DNA of 64,000 bases from RPRB01 sp035519675 (GTDB lineage: Bacteria; Myxococcota; Myxococcia; Myxococcales; Myxococcaceae): the NCBI GenBank assembly GCA_035519675.1, contig DATIWB010000023.1, positions 62,001-126,000 on the forward strand, read 5' to 3'. Position numbers and translations under genes: made by a program. Of this stretch, positions 44,064 through 54,400 are shown piece after piece; within the stretch, counting starts at the first letter, position 1; each line of letters begins with the position of its first letter. Below the pieces are notes generated by a model that was not told the origin of the DNA, did no database searches, and saw nothing but the letters and a program-made list of their open reading frames with translations.

Positions 44064-44150
44064 CGTCCGCCTCTGGTGAGAGCCTAGGCCAAGATCGACC
44101 TCCATGCCCTCGAGCCTCGTTGGGGTGAGCACTCGCAGGCTGCGCCCCGT

Positions 44151-45065
44151 TCACCGCGCTGAGCTCGCCCCGGTGGCTGGAATCACCAGACCGTCGGTGG
44201 CGAGCGTCACCGGCCCCGAGAAGCTCGTGGCCAGCGAGCGCCGGACCGCATCCGCCTGCGCGGTGACCGCCGGTGGCAAATGCGTGCAGACCAGCGCCTT
44301 CACTCGCGCCCGTGCCGCCATCGCCCCGATTGCCGACGGCGGGCTATGACGCTCGTAGAGTCCCGGCGGGGAGTCCGGCGGGTCGAGGACGGAACAGCTG
44401 ATGACCAGGAGGTCGGCCCCCGCGACGAGCTGCTCCACCGCGGGCAGTCCCGAGGGATCCACGTCCCCGGTGAGGACCACGCTCCTGCCTGCATGCTCGA
44501 TGCGGAAGCCGACCGCCGGCGCGTCCCCGTGGTGGTGCCCCCGTGCGGTCACGACGAGCCCGTCCGCGAGCGTGAAGCGCCTCGGCACCGCCTGCGGGCC
44601 GGCCGGGACGTCGGTGGCCTCGATGGCCAGCTCCGCACCGAAGTGGCGCACGTAGCGGAACGCGCCCTGCGGACCGAGCAGCGCCGAGACGAACGCCCGG
44701 GTCGAGGGGAACTCCTTGTTCCCGTCCGGCCCGATGACTCGAAGCCGCGTCGTCCCCCGGCCATCGAGCGAGCGAACGGTGGCGAACGAGGGAAGCTCGG
44801 CTGCGTGGTCGGTGTGCAGATGGGTCAGGAGTACCGTGTCGAGCTCCGACAGGTCCACCTGGCGCTCCCCTGCCCGGAGCAGCGTGCCCGGACCGGCGTC
44901 CACGAGGATGCGCGCCACGCCGTCGACCAGCACCAGAGTGCCGCTCGAGGCCTGCGCCGAGGGCCTGGGCCCGCCCGAGCCGAGGATCTGGACCCCGAGC
45001 GTGGGCGCCTCGGCCCGGGCCAGCCCGGCGACGAGGAGCACGAGCAGCATCGCGACACGGCGCAT
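44151..45065 (-). CDS. Exported MBL-fold hydrolase
   Basis: 304 residues from the ATG at 45065, with a signal peptide (A-M-L-L-V-L-L-V-A-G-L-A-R-A-E-A). The metallo-beta-lactamase motif T-H-L-H-T-D-H at residues 81-87 and the later D-V-D (T-G-D-V-D-P-S-G) and T-H-L-P-P are present, with a His-rich G-H-H-H-G-D. The fold resembles the RNase Z/arylsulfatase-type branch. Substrate unknown. GAGGG lies 4 bases before the start. Confidence 0.85.
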   Translation of the reverse strand: MRRVAMLLVLLVAGLARAEAPTLGVQILGSGGPRPSAQASSGTLVLVDGVARILVDAGPGTLLRAGERQVDLSELDTVLLTHLHTDHAAELPSFATVRSLDGRGTTRLRVIGPDGNKEFPSTRAFVSALLGPQGAFRYVRHFGAELAIEATDVPAGPQAVPRRFTLADGLVVTARGHHHGDAPAVGFRIEHAGRSVVLTGDVDPSGLPAVEQLVAGADLLVISCSVLDPPDSPPGLYERHSPPSAIGAMAARARVKALVCTHLPPAVTAQADAVRRSLATSFSGPVTLATDGLVIPATGASSAR

Positions 45066-45091
45066 GCGACCCTCGGTGTCCCTGAGGCGCC

Positions 45092-45418
45092 TCAGCGTTT
45101 CATGCACTGCGCCGGACAGGGACAGCGGACGCACTGGACCTGGACGCAGGACTCGCCCGCCGGGCAGTCCGCGGCGGAGTTGCACCCGGTGACACATTCC
45201 ATCCGGCCGTCTCCGCAGCCGGCGCAGACCTTCCCCGGTCCACACTCGGCGTCGGTCCGGCAGTCGGCCCCCGGGACCGGCGGCACGGTGATCGTCAGCA
45301 CGGACGAGTCCGGCGCCGCTGGGCTGGCCCGGACGCCAGGACTGGTCGGCGCGGCCGAGCCGTTGCAGGCGCCGAGAACGAGAGCGACGAGCACCGGGAA
45401 TACGATTCGCGCGCTCAC
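45092..45418 (-). CDS. Small Cys-rich lipoprotein
   Basis: 108 residues. The signal ends L-V-L-G-A-C-N-G, so Cys18 should be lipidated. After a Pro/Ser linker come 12 Cys in a compact domain (D-C-R-T-D-A-E-C-G-P-G-K-V-C-A-G-C-G, then D-C-P-A-G-E-S-C and V-Q-C-V-R-C-P-C-P), probably six disulfides, the pattern of small secreted Cys-rich repeats common in myxobacteria. Its ATG overlaps the livF stop by 4 bases, so it is made with the transporter, though no role in transport is known. Confidence 0.72.
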   Translation of the reverse strand: MSARIVFPVLVALVLGACNGSAAPTSPGVRASPAAPDSSVLTITVPPVPGADCRTDAECGPGKVCAGCGDGRMECVTGCNSAADCPAGESCVQVQCVRCPCPAQCMKR

Positions 45419-46125
45419 AGCCCGAGGTATGCCTCGCGGATGCTGGGGTCGGCGATGAGCTGCGCCGCCGCGCCCTCCTTCACCAGCGTCCCGTGCTCGA
45501 TGACGTAGCCCCGGTCGGAGATCTCCAGCCCCTCCATCACCTTCTGCTCGACGATCAGCACCGTGACCGACTTGGAGATCTCCCGCACCGCGGCCAGGGT
45601 CTGCTCGGTGAGCTTGGGGGAGAGTCCCAGCGACGGCTCGTCGAGCATCAGGAGCTTCGGCTCGGACATCAGGGCCCGGCTGATGGCCACCATCTGCTGC
45701 TCGCCGCCGGAGAGGGTTCCCGCCAGCTGCCGCTTGCGCTCCCCCAGCCGAGGAAACAGCGCGTACATCCGCTCCAGATTCTGCGCCCGGTGGGCCCGCG
45801 CCCTTGGCAGCTGCGAGCCGAGGTAGAGGTTCTCCTCCACCGTCATCTCCGGGAAGAGCTGCCGCGCCTCGGGGACGTGGGCGATGCCCAGGTCGACGAT
45901 GACGTCGGGCGGCGTCCGGGTGATGTCCTTCCCCTCGAAGTGCACCGAGCCCGAGCGTGGCCGGAGCAGGCCGGAGATGACCCGGAGGCAGGTCGTCTTC
46001 CCCGCGCCGTTGCCTCCCAGCAGCGCCAGCACCTCGTTGGGCCGCACCTCGAAGCTCACCCCGAACAGCGCCTGGAAGTCGCCGTAGAAGGCGATCACGT
46101 CCCTGAGCTCGAGCAGCGCGGTCAT
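45415..46125 (-). CDS. livF: Branched-chain amino-acid ABC transporter ATPase LivF
   Basis: 236 residues. Walker A G-G-N-G-A-G-K-T-T, signature L-S-G-G-E-Q-Q, Walker B L-L-M-L-D-E-P-S-L-G-L and the H-P-E-type V-P-E-A-R-Q-L-F typical of LivF are present. It energises uptake of Leu/Ile/Val or related amino acids at the inner membrane. Its start overlaps the livG stop. Confidence 0.93.
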   Translation of the reverse strand: MTALLELRDVIAFYGDFQALFGVSFEVRPNEVLALLGGNGAGKTTCLRVISGLLRPRSGSVHFEGKDITRTPPDVIVDLGIAHVPEARQLFPEMTVEENLYLGSQLPRARAHRAQNLERMYALFPRLGERKRQLAGTLSGGEQQMVAISRALMSEPKLLMLDEPSLGLSPKLTEQTLAAVREISKSVTVLIVEQKVMEGLEISDRGYVIEHGTLVKEGAAAQLIADPSIREAYLGL

Positions 46126-46862
46126 CGCGCCCCTCCGGCCATGAACTTCGAGCCCAGGTAGGCCTCCACCACCTTCGGGTCGTGCACCACCTCGGCTGGT
46201 GGGCCCTCGGCGATCTTCCGCCCCTGGTCCAGCACCACCACCCGCGAGGCGAGCGACATCACGATCCGCATGATGTGCTCCACCCCACCCACGCTGGTGA
46301 TGCCGAACTCGGGGAGCCGCTTGATGAGGCCCACCACCTCCTCGCCCTCACGGGGATTCAGCCCGGCCATCACCTCGTCGAGCAGCAGCAGCTTCGCGCC
46401 CGTCCCGATGGCCCGCGCCACCTCCAGCAGCTTCCGCTGGGCGAGCGGCAGCCCGCTGGCCAGCTGGTCCGCCCGGGAGCGCATCCCCATGAACTCCAGC
46501 ACCTGATCCGCCCGGGCCGCGGCGTCCGCCCGCCGCGGGTGCTGGAGGAAGGTCCCCAGCATCACGTTCTCCCGGACCGTCAGCGCCGGCAGCGGCTGGA
46601 CCACCTGGAAGGTGCGTCCGATGCCCAGCCGGGTGGCCTCGTACGGCTCGCCGCCGGTGATGTCCTTGCCGGCGAAGCGGATGGTCCCCGCGTCCGGCTT
46701 CACGTAGCCGGTGATGAGGTTGAAGACCGTGGTCTTCCCCGCGCCGTTCGGCCCGATGAGGAAGACGATCTCCCCCTCGTCGACGTGGAAGCTGACGTCG
46801 TTGGTCGCCAGCAGCCCACCGAATCGCTTGCTCACCTTCTCGAACTCGAGGATCCGCGCCAT
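46122..46862 (-). CDS. livG: Branched-chain amino-acid ABC transporter ATPase LivG
   Basis: 246 residues from the ATG at 46862. Walker A G-P-N-G-A-G-K-T-T, G-I-G-R-T-F-Q-V-V-Q and Walker B L-L-L-L-D-E-V-M-A-G-L-N-P match LivG. The ABC signature is atypical: L-P-L-A-Q-R-K instead of L-S-x-G-Q. That variant occurs in LivG relatives. H-loop V-E-H-I-M-R-I is present. Coupled to livF. Confidence 0.92.
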   Translation of the reverse strand: MARILEFEKVSKRFGGLLATNDVSFHVDEGEIVFLIGPNGAGKTTVFNLITGYVKPDAGTIRFAGKDITGGEPYEATRLGIGRTFQVVQPLPALTVRENVMLGTFLQHPRRADAAARADQVLEFMGMRSRADQLASGLPLAQRKLLEVARAIGTGAKLLLLDEVMAGLNPREGEEVVGLIKRLPEFGITSVGGVEHIMRIVMSLASRVVVLDQGRKIAEGPPAEVVHDPKVVEAYLGSKFMAGGAR

Positions 46863-46878
46863 GGCCGCCCGTGCCCGC

Positions 46879-47838
46879 CTACTGCTGCGCCCCGATGGGC
46901 CCGGCCCGACGCCGGAAGCCCCACCGCCGCATGAAGAGCGAGATGACCCCACCCGGGAGGAACACCACCACCACGATCAGCAGCAGCCCGTAGACCACCA
47001 GGTGGGTGTGCTCGAAGTAGGTCTTGAAGATCTCCGCGGTGAGGGTGAGCACGATCGACCCGAGGATCGGACCCCAGACAGTGGCCGCGCCGCCGAGCAT
47101 GGCGATCAGCGCCGCCTGCACCGAGATCTCGATGTTGAGCACCGTGTCCGGACCGACGAAGCTGAAGTAGCTGGCGTAGACGCTCCCGGCCAGCGCGGTC
47201 ACCATCGCGCTGGGCAGCAGCGCCAGCAGCTTGTCCCGGGCGGGGTTCACTCCCACCGCCATCGCGGTGTTCTCGTTCTCCCGGATGGCCCGGAGCCGGT
47301 AGCCGAAGCGGGAGGTGTGAATCCAGGTCGCCAGGGCGAACGCCCCCCCGAGCAGCGGCATCGCCCCGAAGAAGAACTTGGCGTCCAGGTCGGGCGCCTG
47401 GAAGAGCAACGGGGCGTTGGTGCCTACCGCGCCGTGGGTGAGCTCGTCCTGGTTCTGCACCAGCACCCGGATGATCTCCGCCGCGGCGATGGTGGAGAGG
47501 GTGAAGTACGGGCCGCGGAGGCGGAAGGTGATGCTCCCGATGAGCAGCGCCATCAGGCCCGCCAGCAGCGCCCCGAGCACCACCCCCAGCCAGGGATTCC
47601 AGCCGATGCGCTCGGTGGAGAGCGTCATCGCGTAGGCGCCGATCCCGAAGTAGGCCACGTGCCCGAGGCTCAGCTGCCCGGCGTAGCCGCCCACGAAGTT
47701 CCAGGCCATCCCCAGCACCGCGAAGACGATGACCCGGAACACCAGCTGCAGCAGGTATCCGTCGTGGGTCCACAGGGGGAAGCTGGTGAGCGCGACGAAG
47801 AAGACCACCGTCGGCCACCAGCGCGGCAGCCGGCTCAT
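46879..47838 (-). CDS. livM: Branched-chain amino-acid ABC transporter permease LivM
   Basis: 319 residues from the ATG at 47838, which overlaps the livH stop as ATGA. About nine membrane segments, with G-G-Y-A-G-Q-L-S-L-G-H-V-A-Y-F-G-I-G-A-Y (the LivM signature) near residue 50 and R-A-I-R-E-N-E-N-T-A as the cytoplasmic coupling segment. Partner of LivH. Confidence 0.93.
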   Translation of the reverse strand: MSRLPRWWPTVVFFVALTSFPLWTHDGYLLQLVFRVIVFAVLGMAWNFVGGYAGQLSLGHVAYFGIGAYAMTLSTERIGWNPWLGVVLGALLAGLMALLIGSITFRLRGPYFTLSTIAAAEIIRVLVQNQDELTHGAVGTNAPLLFQAPDLDAKFFFGAMPLLGGAFALATWIHTSRFGYRLRAIRENENTAMAVGVNPARDKLLALLPSAMVTALAGSVYASYFSFVGPDTVLNIEISVQAALIAMLGGAATVWGPILGSIVLTLTAEIFKTYFEHTHLVVYGLLLIVVVVFLPGGVISLFMRRWGFRRRAGPIGAQQ

Positions 47839-48695
47839 GCCTTCCCCCCGAAGAGCCCCTGGGGCCGGAAGAGGAGCACCGCGAGGAAGATGACGAAGTT
47901 CACCACCTCGGCGTAGCGGTCCGCCCAGGTGTAGGCGGTGAACTGCTCCGCCACCCCGAGCAACAGACCACCCAGGGCCGCGCCCTGCACGCTGCCCATG
48001 CCCCCGAGCACCACGATGACGAACGACTTGAGGGTGTAGGGCCCGCCCACGGTGGGGTTGGTCCAGAAGATGGGCAGCAGCAGCGCCCCGGCCACCCCGG
48101 CGCAGGCGATGCCCAGCCCGAACGTGATCGCCGACACCCGCTCCACCCGGATGCCCATCAGCGGGGCCACGGTGCGGTTCTGGGCCACCGCGCGGATGGC
48201 CCGGCCCATCTCGGTGTGAGCGAGGAACTGCCGCAGGGCGATGACCAGGGCCAGCGACACCGCGAAGGAGAGGATGTACCCCACGCTGAAGTGCAGCGAC
48301 CCGAAGCCGGTGATGCGGTTGGCGATGGGGAGATTGATCTGCCGGTAGTCCGCCCCGAAGACCAGCTGGGCCAGGCCGACCAGCGTCAGGCTGATCCCCT
48401 CGGTGAGGAGGATCTGCAGGAAGTCGTTGGCCCCCATCACCCGCCGCACCAGGAGCCAGTAGATCCCCACCGCCAGGGCGAAGAGCGCCGCCCCCCACAG
48501 GGGAAAGGCCCAGTACGGGTTCAGCCCCAGCAGCGTCCAGCCGTAGTAGCTGAGGTAGGTCCCCACCATCAGGAAGGCGCCGTGAGCGAAGTTGACCAGC
48601 CGCATGACGCCGAAGATCAGCGCCATGCCGCTGGCGATCAGCGCGTAGACGCCTCCCACCAGCAGGCCGTTGAGGAAGGCCTGCAGGAACGCCAC
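47835..48695 (-). CDS. livH: Branched-chain amino-acid ABC transporter permease LivH
   Basis: 286 residues from a GTG at 48695, one base after the livK stop. L-L-V-G-G-V-Y-A-L-I-A-S-G-M-A-L-I-F-G near the start, N-F-A-H-G-A-F-L-M, and A-I-R-A-V-A-Q-N-R are LivH hallmarks. About eight membrane segments. Confidence 0.93.
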   Translation of the reverse strand: MAFLQAFLNGLLVGGVYALIASGMALIFGVMRLVNFAHGAFLMVGTYLSYYGWTLLGLNPYWAFPLWGAALFALAVGIYWLLVRRVMGANDFLQILLTEGISLTLVGLAQLVFGADYRQINLPIANRITGFGSLHFSVGYILSFAVSLALVIALRQFLAHTEMGRAIRAVAQNRTVAPLMGIRVERVSAITFGLGIACAGVAGALLLPIFWTNPTVGGPYTLKSFVIVVLGGMGSVQGAALGGLLLGVAEQFTAYTWADRYAEVVNFVIFLAVLLFRPQGLFGGKA

Positions 48696-48696
48696 G

Positions 48697-49875
48697 TCAG
48701 CGCTCGGACCACTTCGGGGTGGGGACGACCGGGTCGCCCGTGGCCTCGGACTTGGGGTGGACGATCACGTACTTCCCCTTCTGGATCTGCGTCACCAGCA
48801 CCGGATGCAGGTTCTGCCCCCGCTCGTCGAACTTCACCGGGCCGAAGGTGGTCCGGGGCATGTCGATGGCCTTCAGCGCGTCGCGGGTGGCGATGGGGTC
48901 CCACTTGCCCGCCTTGTTCACCGCCTCCACCATCACCTTCAGCGCGGTGTAGGCCTGCACCGCGTGGTAGGCCGGGGTACTGCCGTACTTCGCCTTGAAC
49001 TTCTCCGCGAACTGCGCGCTCCCCGGCCACTTCGACTCCGGCATCCACTGGGTGACGCTGAAGGTGTAGTCGGCGTCCTTGCCCGCTCCCTTCTCCTCGG
49101 TGGGAAACTCGGGCGTGCTGAAGCCGGTGCCGGCGGCGGTGTAGTAGCGGGGGTTCAGGTCCACCTGCCGGGACTGGTGCATGAGGCTGGTGGCATCGAG
49201 GAGGTAGCTGGCGAAGTAGATGGCGTCGGGGCTCTTCTCCTTCACCTTCTGGAGCATGGCGGTGTAGCTCGGCGACTTCGCGGTGTACGACTCCTCGGTG
49301 GCGATGGGGATGTTCGCTGCGCCGGCGGCCTTCTTCATCGCCGCCCCGTTGGCCTGGCCGAAGTTGGTGTTCTCGTAGATGATCGCCACCGACTTCGGGA
49401 CCCCGGCGTCCTTCCAGAAGGCCACCATCGCGTTGGCGTAGTCCGTCGCGCCTGAGCAGAGCCGGAAGCTCCACCCCTGGGTGCCGTCGAGCACGTTGTC
49501 CGCCGTCGCGGTGGGCATCAGCAGGGGCACGCCGCGCCGTGCCACCAGCGGGACGATCGCCTTGGTGCTCTCGGAGGAGTACGAGCCGATGAGCGCGCTC
49601 ACCTTGTCCTGGTCCACCAGCTTGGCCACCCCCTGGGCGGCGATGTCCGCCTTGCTCTGGTCGTCGTACTTCACGATCTCCAGCGGCTTTCCGAGCACCC
49701 CGCCCGAGGCGTTGATCTCCTCGAGGGCGATCTCGTAGCCCCGGTCGTGGGCCTGACCGAAGGCCTGCTGGCTCCCGGTGAGCGCGGTGATGATCCCGAT
49801 CCGGCCGGGCTTGCTCTGCTGACACCCCGCGAGCACGACGACGGCGACGGCGAGGACGAGGCGACGAACGGGCAT
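48697..49875 (-). CDS. livK: Branched-chain amino-acid binding lipoprotein LivK
   Basis: 392 residues from the ATG at 49875, with GAGGAG upstream. The signal ends V-V-V-L-A-G-C-Q, so it is a lipoprotein even though the organism is Gram-negative. The periplasmic-binding fold (ANF-receptor type) shows A-L-T-G-S-Q-Q-A-F-G-Q, D-D-Q-S-K-A-D and I-G-S-Y-S-S-E-S-T-K. First gene of livKHMGF, so it takes the promoter in 49876-50135, where I see no clear consensus. Confidence 0.92.
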   Translation of the reverse strand: MPVRRLVLAVAVVVLAGCQQSKPGRIGIITALTGSQQAFGQAHDRGYEIALEEINASGGVLGKPLEIVKYDDQSKADIAAQGVAKLVDQDKVSALIGSYSSESTKAIVPLVARRGVPLLMPTATADNVLDGTQGWSFRLCSGATDYANAMVAFWKDAGVPKSVAIIYENTNFGQANGAAMKKAAGAANIPIATEESYTAKSPSYTAMLQKVKEKSPDAIYFASYLLDATSLMHQSRQVDLNPRYYTAAGTGFSTPEFPTEEKGAGKDADYTFSVTQWMPESKWPGSAQFAEKFKAKYGSTPAYHAVQAYTALKVMVEAVNKAGKWDPIATRDALKAIDMPRTTFGPVKFDERGQNLHPVLVTQIQKGKYVIVHPKSEATGDPVVPTPKWSER

Positions 49876-50135
49876 CGATTCACTCCTCAGGAAGTCCGAC
49901 CGGGAGTAGGTCACCGCCGTATCCGGCACCAGCGAAAAAGTGGCGGCGCCGCAGCAAACGGATGCCGGAGACGTGACGCCGTGCGTTGAACCTCTTTGGC
50001 CCATGGACGACGCCCCGCGTCTTGTGCGGAACATTGCCTGGCTTTTCGCCCGTCGCTGAACGCCGAGGGACACGGCGTGTCTGGACGGACCCCGCCCTCC
50101 GGGTGGAGAAGAGAGCGAAGGCCAAGGGAGACACA

Positions 50136-50477
50136 GTGCCGATGCCGTCGAAGAGGAACTCCACCGCCCCGGACAGCCGCGAGCCCTCCGCTCCCCGCCA
50201 GCCGACCGAGCCAGTCGCGCCGACGCGCACGCGCGGTGCTGCGCGGCCCGGGCCGGCGCCGCGCCCGTCCCGTGGGGCGGCCGCCATTCCGGCCCCGCGA
50301 AAGGCCGAGCTGCACCGCGTGCCGATGCCGGCTCGCCCCTTGCCCACCCGCGAAGAGATCGCCCGGCGGGCGTACGACCTCTGGGAGCAGAGCGGGTGCG
50401 TCTGCGGCCGCGACGCGGAGAACTGGGCCCAGGCCGAGCGCGAGCTGTCGGCAGGCTGCTCAGCGCAGCAGAGCTGA
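50136..50477 (+). CDS. DUF2934 protein with disordered front
   Basis: 113 residues from the GTG at 50136, chosen for the AGGGAG 5 bases upstream. The first 70 residues are Pro/Arg/Ala-rich and probably disordered. The end has the DUF2934 motif: R-E-E-I-A-R-R-A-Y-D-L-W-E-Q-S-G and W-A-Q-A-E-R-E-L. DUF2934 function is unknown. Its end overlaps the end of the convergent MetE-core gene by 18 bases. Confidence 0.68.
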   Translation: MPMPSKRNSTAPDSREPSAPRQPTEPVAPTRTRGAARPGPAPRPSRGAAAIPAPRKAELHRVPMPARPLPTREEIARRAYDLWEQSGCVCGRDAENWAQAERELSAGCSAQQS

Positions 50478-51491
50478 CCGGGCGGTCCTGAGCTGCTCGA
50501 AGATCCGCTCGGCCTCGAGGACCGAGCGCATGGCCAGCCCGCACGCCGGCGTGGTCACCACGTGGCGCAGCGCCTCGGGCCGGTCCGGCAGCGCCGCGGC
50601 GAACGACGTTTCCACCGCCCGGGCCAGCTCTCGGGGATCCGCCTCCTGGCCGAGGTCCGTGGGCACCAGCCCCAGCGAGAACGCCCCACCCTGGTCGAGG
50701 AAGCGCCGCACCGCCCGCGGCTCGTCCAGGACCGCATCGAGCGACAGCCGGACGTCGAAGGAGAGCAGATCGATGCCCAGCTCCAGCAGCGCGCTCCAGC
50801 GGGTGTTGCCGCAGCAGTGCAGCCCCACCAGCGCGCCCTGCTGCCGCAGCGCGGTGACCAGCAGGCGCAGCTCGGAGAGCACCGCCAGGTGGGACGGGTC
50901 GGTGGTGTCCAGGGCGTAGAGCCCCGGCTCGTCGAGGTAGAAGAGCACCGTCGCCCCCGCCGCCCGGAGCGCCTGCACCAGGGCCAGCGCGCGCACCAGC
51001 ACCAGGCGGAACACCTGGGCGTCCAGCCCGGGATGCTCGGACAGCGGCTCTCCGGTGGACAGCCGCGAGCTCCAGCGCACCGTGGCCGGTCCGGCGATCT
51101 GCGCCTTGGCGAAGGCGAGCTTCCGCTCCCGCACCTCCCAGAGGAACGGCCGGAGCGCCCGCGCGGCGGCGACGCCCGGGAGGAAGGCCGAGGCGTCGCC
51201 CGTCTTCAGCGCCAGGTCGATCCGGGCGTCCAGCTCCCCTCGCCCGGCCTCCCACGTGCCCAGGTCCACGCCGCACACCCCGTCGTCGCCGGCGTCCAGC
51301 CCCGGGAGCCCCTCCAGCGCGGCGGGCACCATCAGCTCGGACGGGTTTCCAGTGGGGAGCTGGGGCAGGTAGGGCACGTCCACCGCCAGCGCCATCTGCA
51401 GCGCCAGCTCCATCTGGGTGTGGGGCAGGCTCCCGATGCCGGTGATGGCGCCCCGGGGGAGCAGCGCGAGGGCAGCTCGGACGTTGGGCAT
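50460..51491 (-). CDS. MetE-core-like protein (UROD/MetE superfamily)
   Basis: 343 residues from the ATG at 51491 (or a GTG at 51497 that overlaps the metH stop TAG). It lacks the N-terminal MetE domain. The opening G-I-G-S-L-P-H-T is the catalytic-domain start. Zinc-type ligands are His225 and Cys227 (L-H-C-C-G-N) and Cys317 (T-P-A-C-G-L); at the Glu position there is an Asp246. MetE-core proteins of the Mes type transfer methyl groups to homocysteine from donors other than methyl-folate. Here the gene is coupled to metH, so it may be a second methionine-making or methyl-transfer route. Function inferred. Confidence 0.78.
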   Translation of the reverse strand: MPNVRAALALLPRGAITGIGSLPHTQMELALQMALAVDVPYLPQLPTGNPSELMVPAALEGLPGLDAGDDGVCGVDLGTWEAGRGELDARIDLALKTGDASAFLPGVAAARALRPFLWEVRERKLAFAKAQIAGPATVRWSSRLSTGEPLSEHPGLDAQVFRLVLVRALALVQALRAAGATVLFYLDEPGLYALDTTDPSHLAVLSELRLLVTALRQQGALVGLHCCGNTRWSALLELGIDLLSFDVRLSLDAVLDEPRAVRRFLDQGGAFSLGLVPTDLGQEADPRELARAVETSFAAALPDRPEALRHVVTTPACGLAMRSVLEAERIFEQLRTARSALLR

Positions 51492-51496
51492 CAGCA

Positions 51497-54400
51497 CTAG
51501 GTCACCGAGAAGTAGAAGGCGTCGGGGTGGTGGAAGACCAGCGCCGAGACCGAGGCCTCGGGCTCCATCATGCAGCCCTCGGTCAAGGACACGCCGATGT
51601 CCTCGGGCCGCAGCGCGGCGAAGAGTAGATGCTGGTCCTCGAGCCGAGGGCAGGCCGGATAGCCGAACGAGTAGCGCTTCCCGGGGTACTCGGCCCGGAA
51701 ACGCTCCAGCATCGTCATGTCCGGCCGGTCCGGGCTGCCCCACATGCTCCGGATGCGGGAGTGGAGCAGCTCGGCGTAGGCCTCGGCCGACTCCAGCGCC
51801 AGCGCCTGCACCCCGTGCATCTTCACGAAGTCCCCGGCGGCCTTGAACCGCTCCGACAGCTCGCGGATGCCCTTCCCGGCGGTCACCACGAAGACGCAGA
51901 GGTTGTCGGTGGGCCGGCCGGACTCGAGCGGCCTCACGAAGTCGGCGAGGCAGACGCCGCCCGGTCGGGCCTGGCGCTGGAACTCGAAGGCGGTCACCTC
52001 GGCGCCGCTGTCGCCGTCGAAGAGGACCAGCCGGTTCCCCTCCGAGCCCGCGCGGTAGAAGCGGAACACCGCCCTGGCCTCCATCAGGCCCTTCAGCTCG
52101 GCCTTGAGCGCGTCCAGGGTGGCCTTCAGGGCCAGCGCCTTCCGGCCGTCCTCGGTGTCCCCCAGCTTCGCCTCGGCCGGCGTGCCCAGGGCCCGGGCCG
52201 CCGAGCCCTTCACCCCGAAGTGGCGGCCGTAGAGCATGACCGGGTTCACGAACCTCCAGATCTGCTCCAGCGGCATGTTGGAGATCACGTGCCGCTCCCA
52301 GTCCGGCGGAGTGGGCACCGAGTCGAGGATGCGCACCTCGCGCGAGCGGGTGGCGGGCCCGCTCGGTGCCGGCGCAGGCCGGTTGGCGGTCTCGGCGGCA
52401 AGCTTCTCGCGGCGAAGGCGCAGCTCGTCGTTCAGCCGGCCGAGGCCGCCCGGCTCCACCATCTGCTTGGCCAGCTCCAGCCCGCTCATCGCGTCCTGGG
52501 CGTAGGCCACCGTGCCGCCGGCGTAGGCCGGGGCGATGGAGCGGTCGACGAAGTTGCGGGACAGCGCCGCCCCGCCCACCAGCACCGGAACGTTCACCCC
52601 GGCGCGGGAGAGGTCCTCGGCGGTCGCCACCATCTGGTGCGCGCTCTTCACCAGCAGGCCGGAGAGCCCGAGGATGTCCGGACGGTGCTCGCGGACGGCG
52701 GCCACCAGCCGCTCCGGCGGCACCTTGATGCCCAGGTTCACCACCTCGAAGCCGTTGTTGGCGAAGATGATCTCCACCAGATTCTTGCCGATGTCGTGGA
52801 CGTCGCCCTTCACCGTGGCCAGCACCACCCTGCCCCGGGTGGCGGTGGAGTTCCTGTCCATGTGCGGCTCGAGGTAGCTCACCGCGGCCTTCATCACCTC
52901 GGCGCTCTGGAGCACCTCGGCGACGATGAGCTCGTTCTTGCCGAAGAGCCGGCCCACCTCGTCCATCCCCGCCATCAGCGGGCCGTTGATGATCTCCAGG
53001 GGCTTGCGGGTCTTCAGCGCCGCTTCGAGGTCCGGGAGGAGGCCATCCCGGCTCCCCTCGATGACGTAGCGCTGCAGCCGCTCGTCCAGGGGCAGGGTGT
53101 TCGTCGCCCGGGCCGGTGGCTTCCGCTCGCGGAAGTGCGCGGCGAACGGGGTGATGGGATCGCTGCCCCGGTTGAAGAGGAGGTCCTCGGAGAGCCGCCG
53201 CTCGTCCTCGGGGAGCGTGGGGTAACGCTCGAGCTTCTCGGAGTTCACCAGCGCCATGTCCAGCCCGGCCTGGGTGCAGTGATAGAGGAAGACCGAGTTC
53301 AGCGCCTCGCGCCCCGCGGTCGGCAGGCCGAAGGAGACGTTGGAGATGCCGAGCACCGTCCTGCTCCGCGGGAAGCGCTGCTTGATCGCCCGCACTCCCT
53401 CGATGGTCTCCACCGCGCTGCCGACGTACTGCTGGTCGCCCGAGGCGCAGGGGAACACCAGCGGGTCGAAGTACAGGTCCTCCTCCCGCAGGCCATACTT
53501 CCCGGTCAGCAGGGCGTGACTGCGCTCCGCGACCTCGAGCTTGCGCCCCCGGCTCACCGCCATCCCGGTCTCGTCGATGCAGCCCACGATGACCGCCGCG
53601 CCGTAGCGACGGGCGAGCGGGACCACCTTCTGGAAGCGTTCCTCGCCGTCCTCGAGGTTGATGGAGTTGATGATCGCCTTGCCCTGGCAATAGGTCAGCG
53701 CCCGCTCCACCACCTTCTCGTCGGTGGAGTCGATCATCAGCGGCACCCGTACCTTCCTGACCACCGAGGCCAGGAAGCGCTCCATGTCCTGGAGCTCGTC
53801 GCGGTCCGGGTTGGCGAGGCAGACGTCCAGGACCTGGGCCCCCCGCTTCACCTGGGCCCGGGCGATCTCCGAGGCGTCCTCCCACTGCTCGGCGACGATC
53901 AGCTCCTTGAACTTGCGGCTGCCAATGACGTTGGTCCGCTCGCCGACGATGACCGGGCGTACCTCCTCGCCCACCTCGAGGTAGTCCACCCCGGACAGCC
54001 GGGAGGCGGAGCGCGGGTGCGGCCGGCGCGGAGGGAGGCCACGGACCGCCTCGGCGATCGCCCGGACGTGCTCGGGCGTCGTCCCGCAGCAGCCGCCGAC
54101 CACGTTGAGCCAGCCTTCCTCGGCGAAGCGGCGCAGGCTCCGGGCGAGCATCGCCGGCGTTTCCAGGTAGCGGCCGTTCTCGTCAGGGAGGCCGGCGTTG
54201 GGCACGCAGCCCACCGGGAACCCGGTCAGCTGGGCCAGCGACCGGATGTGGTCGGTCATGAACTCGGGCCCGGTGGCGCAGTTGAGCCCCAGGTACAGCA
54301 GCTCCGCGTGCTCGACCGAGGTGGCCAGCGCCTCCACCGACTGGCCGGCGAGCATCGTGCCCATCGGCTCGATGGTGCCTGAGATGGCGATGGGGATGCG

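Noticed and set aside
51629..54382. A 917-residue plus-strand ORF opposite metH
   Set aside because: It is low-complexity His/Arg/Gly-rich shadow of the complete metH gene.
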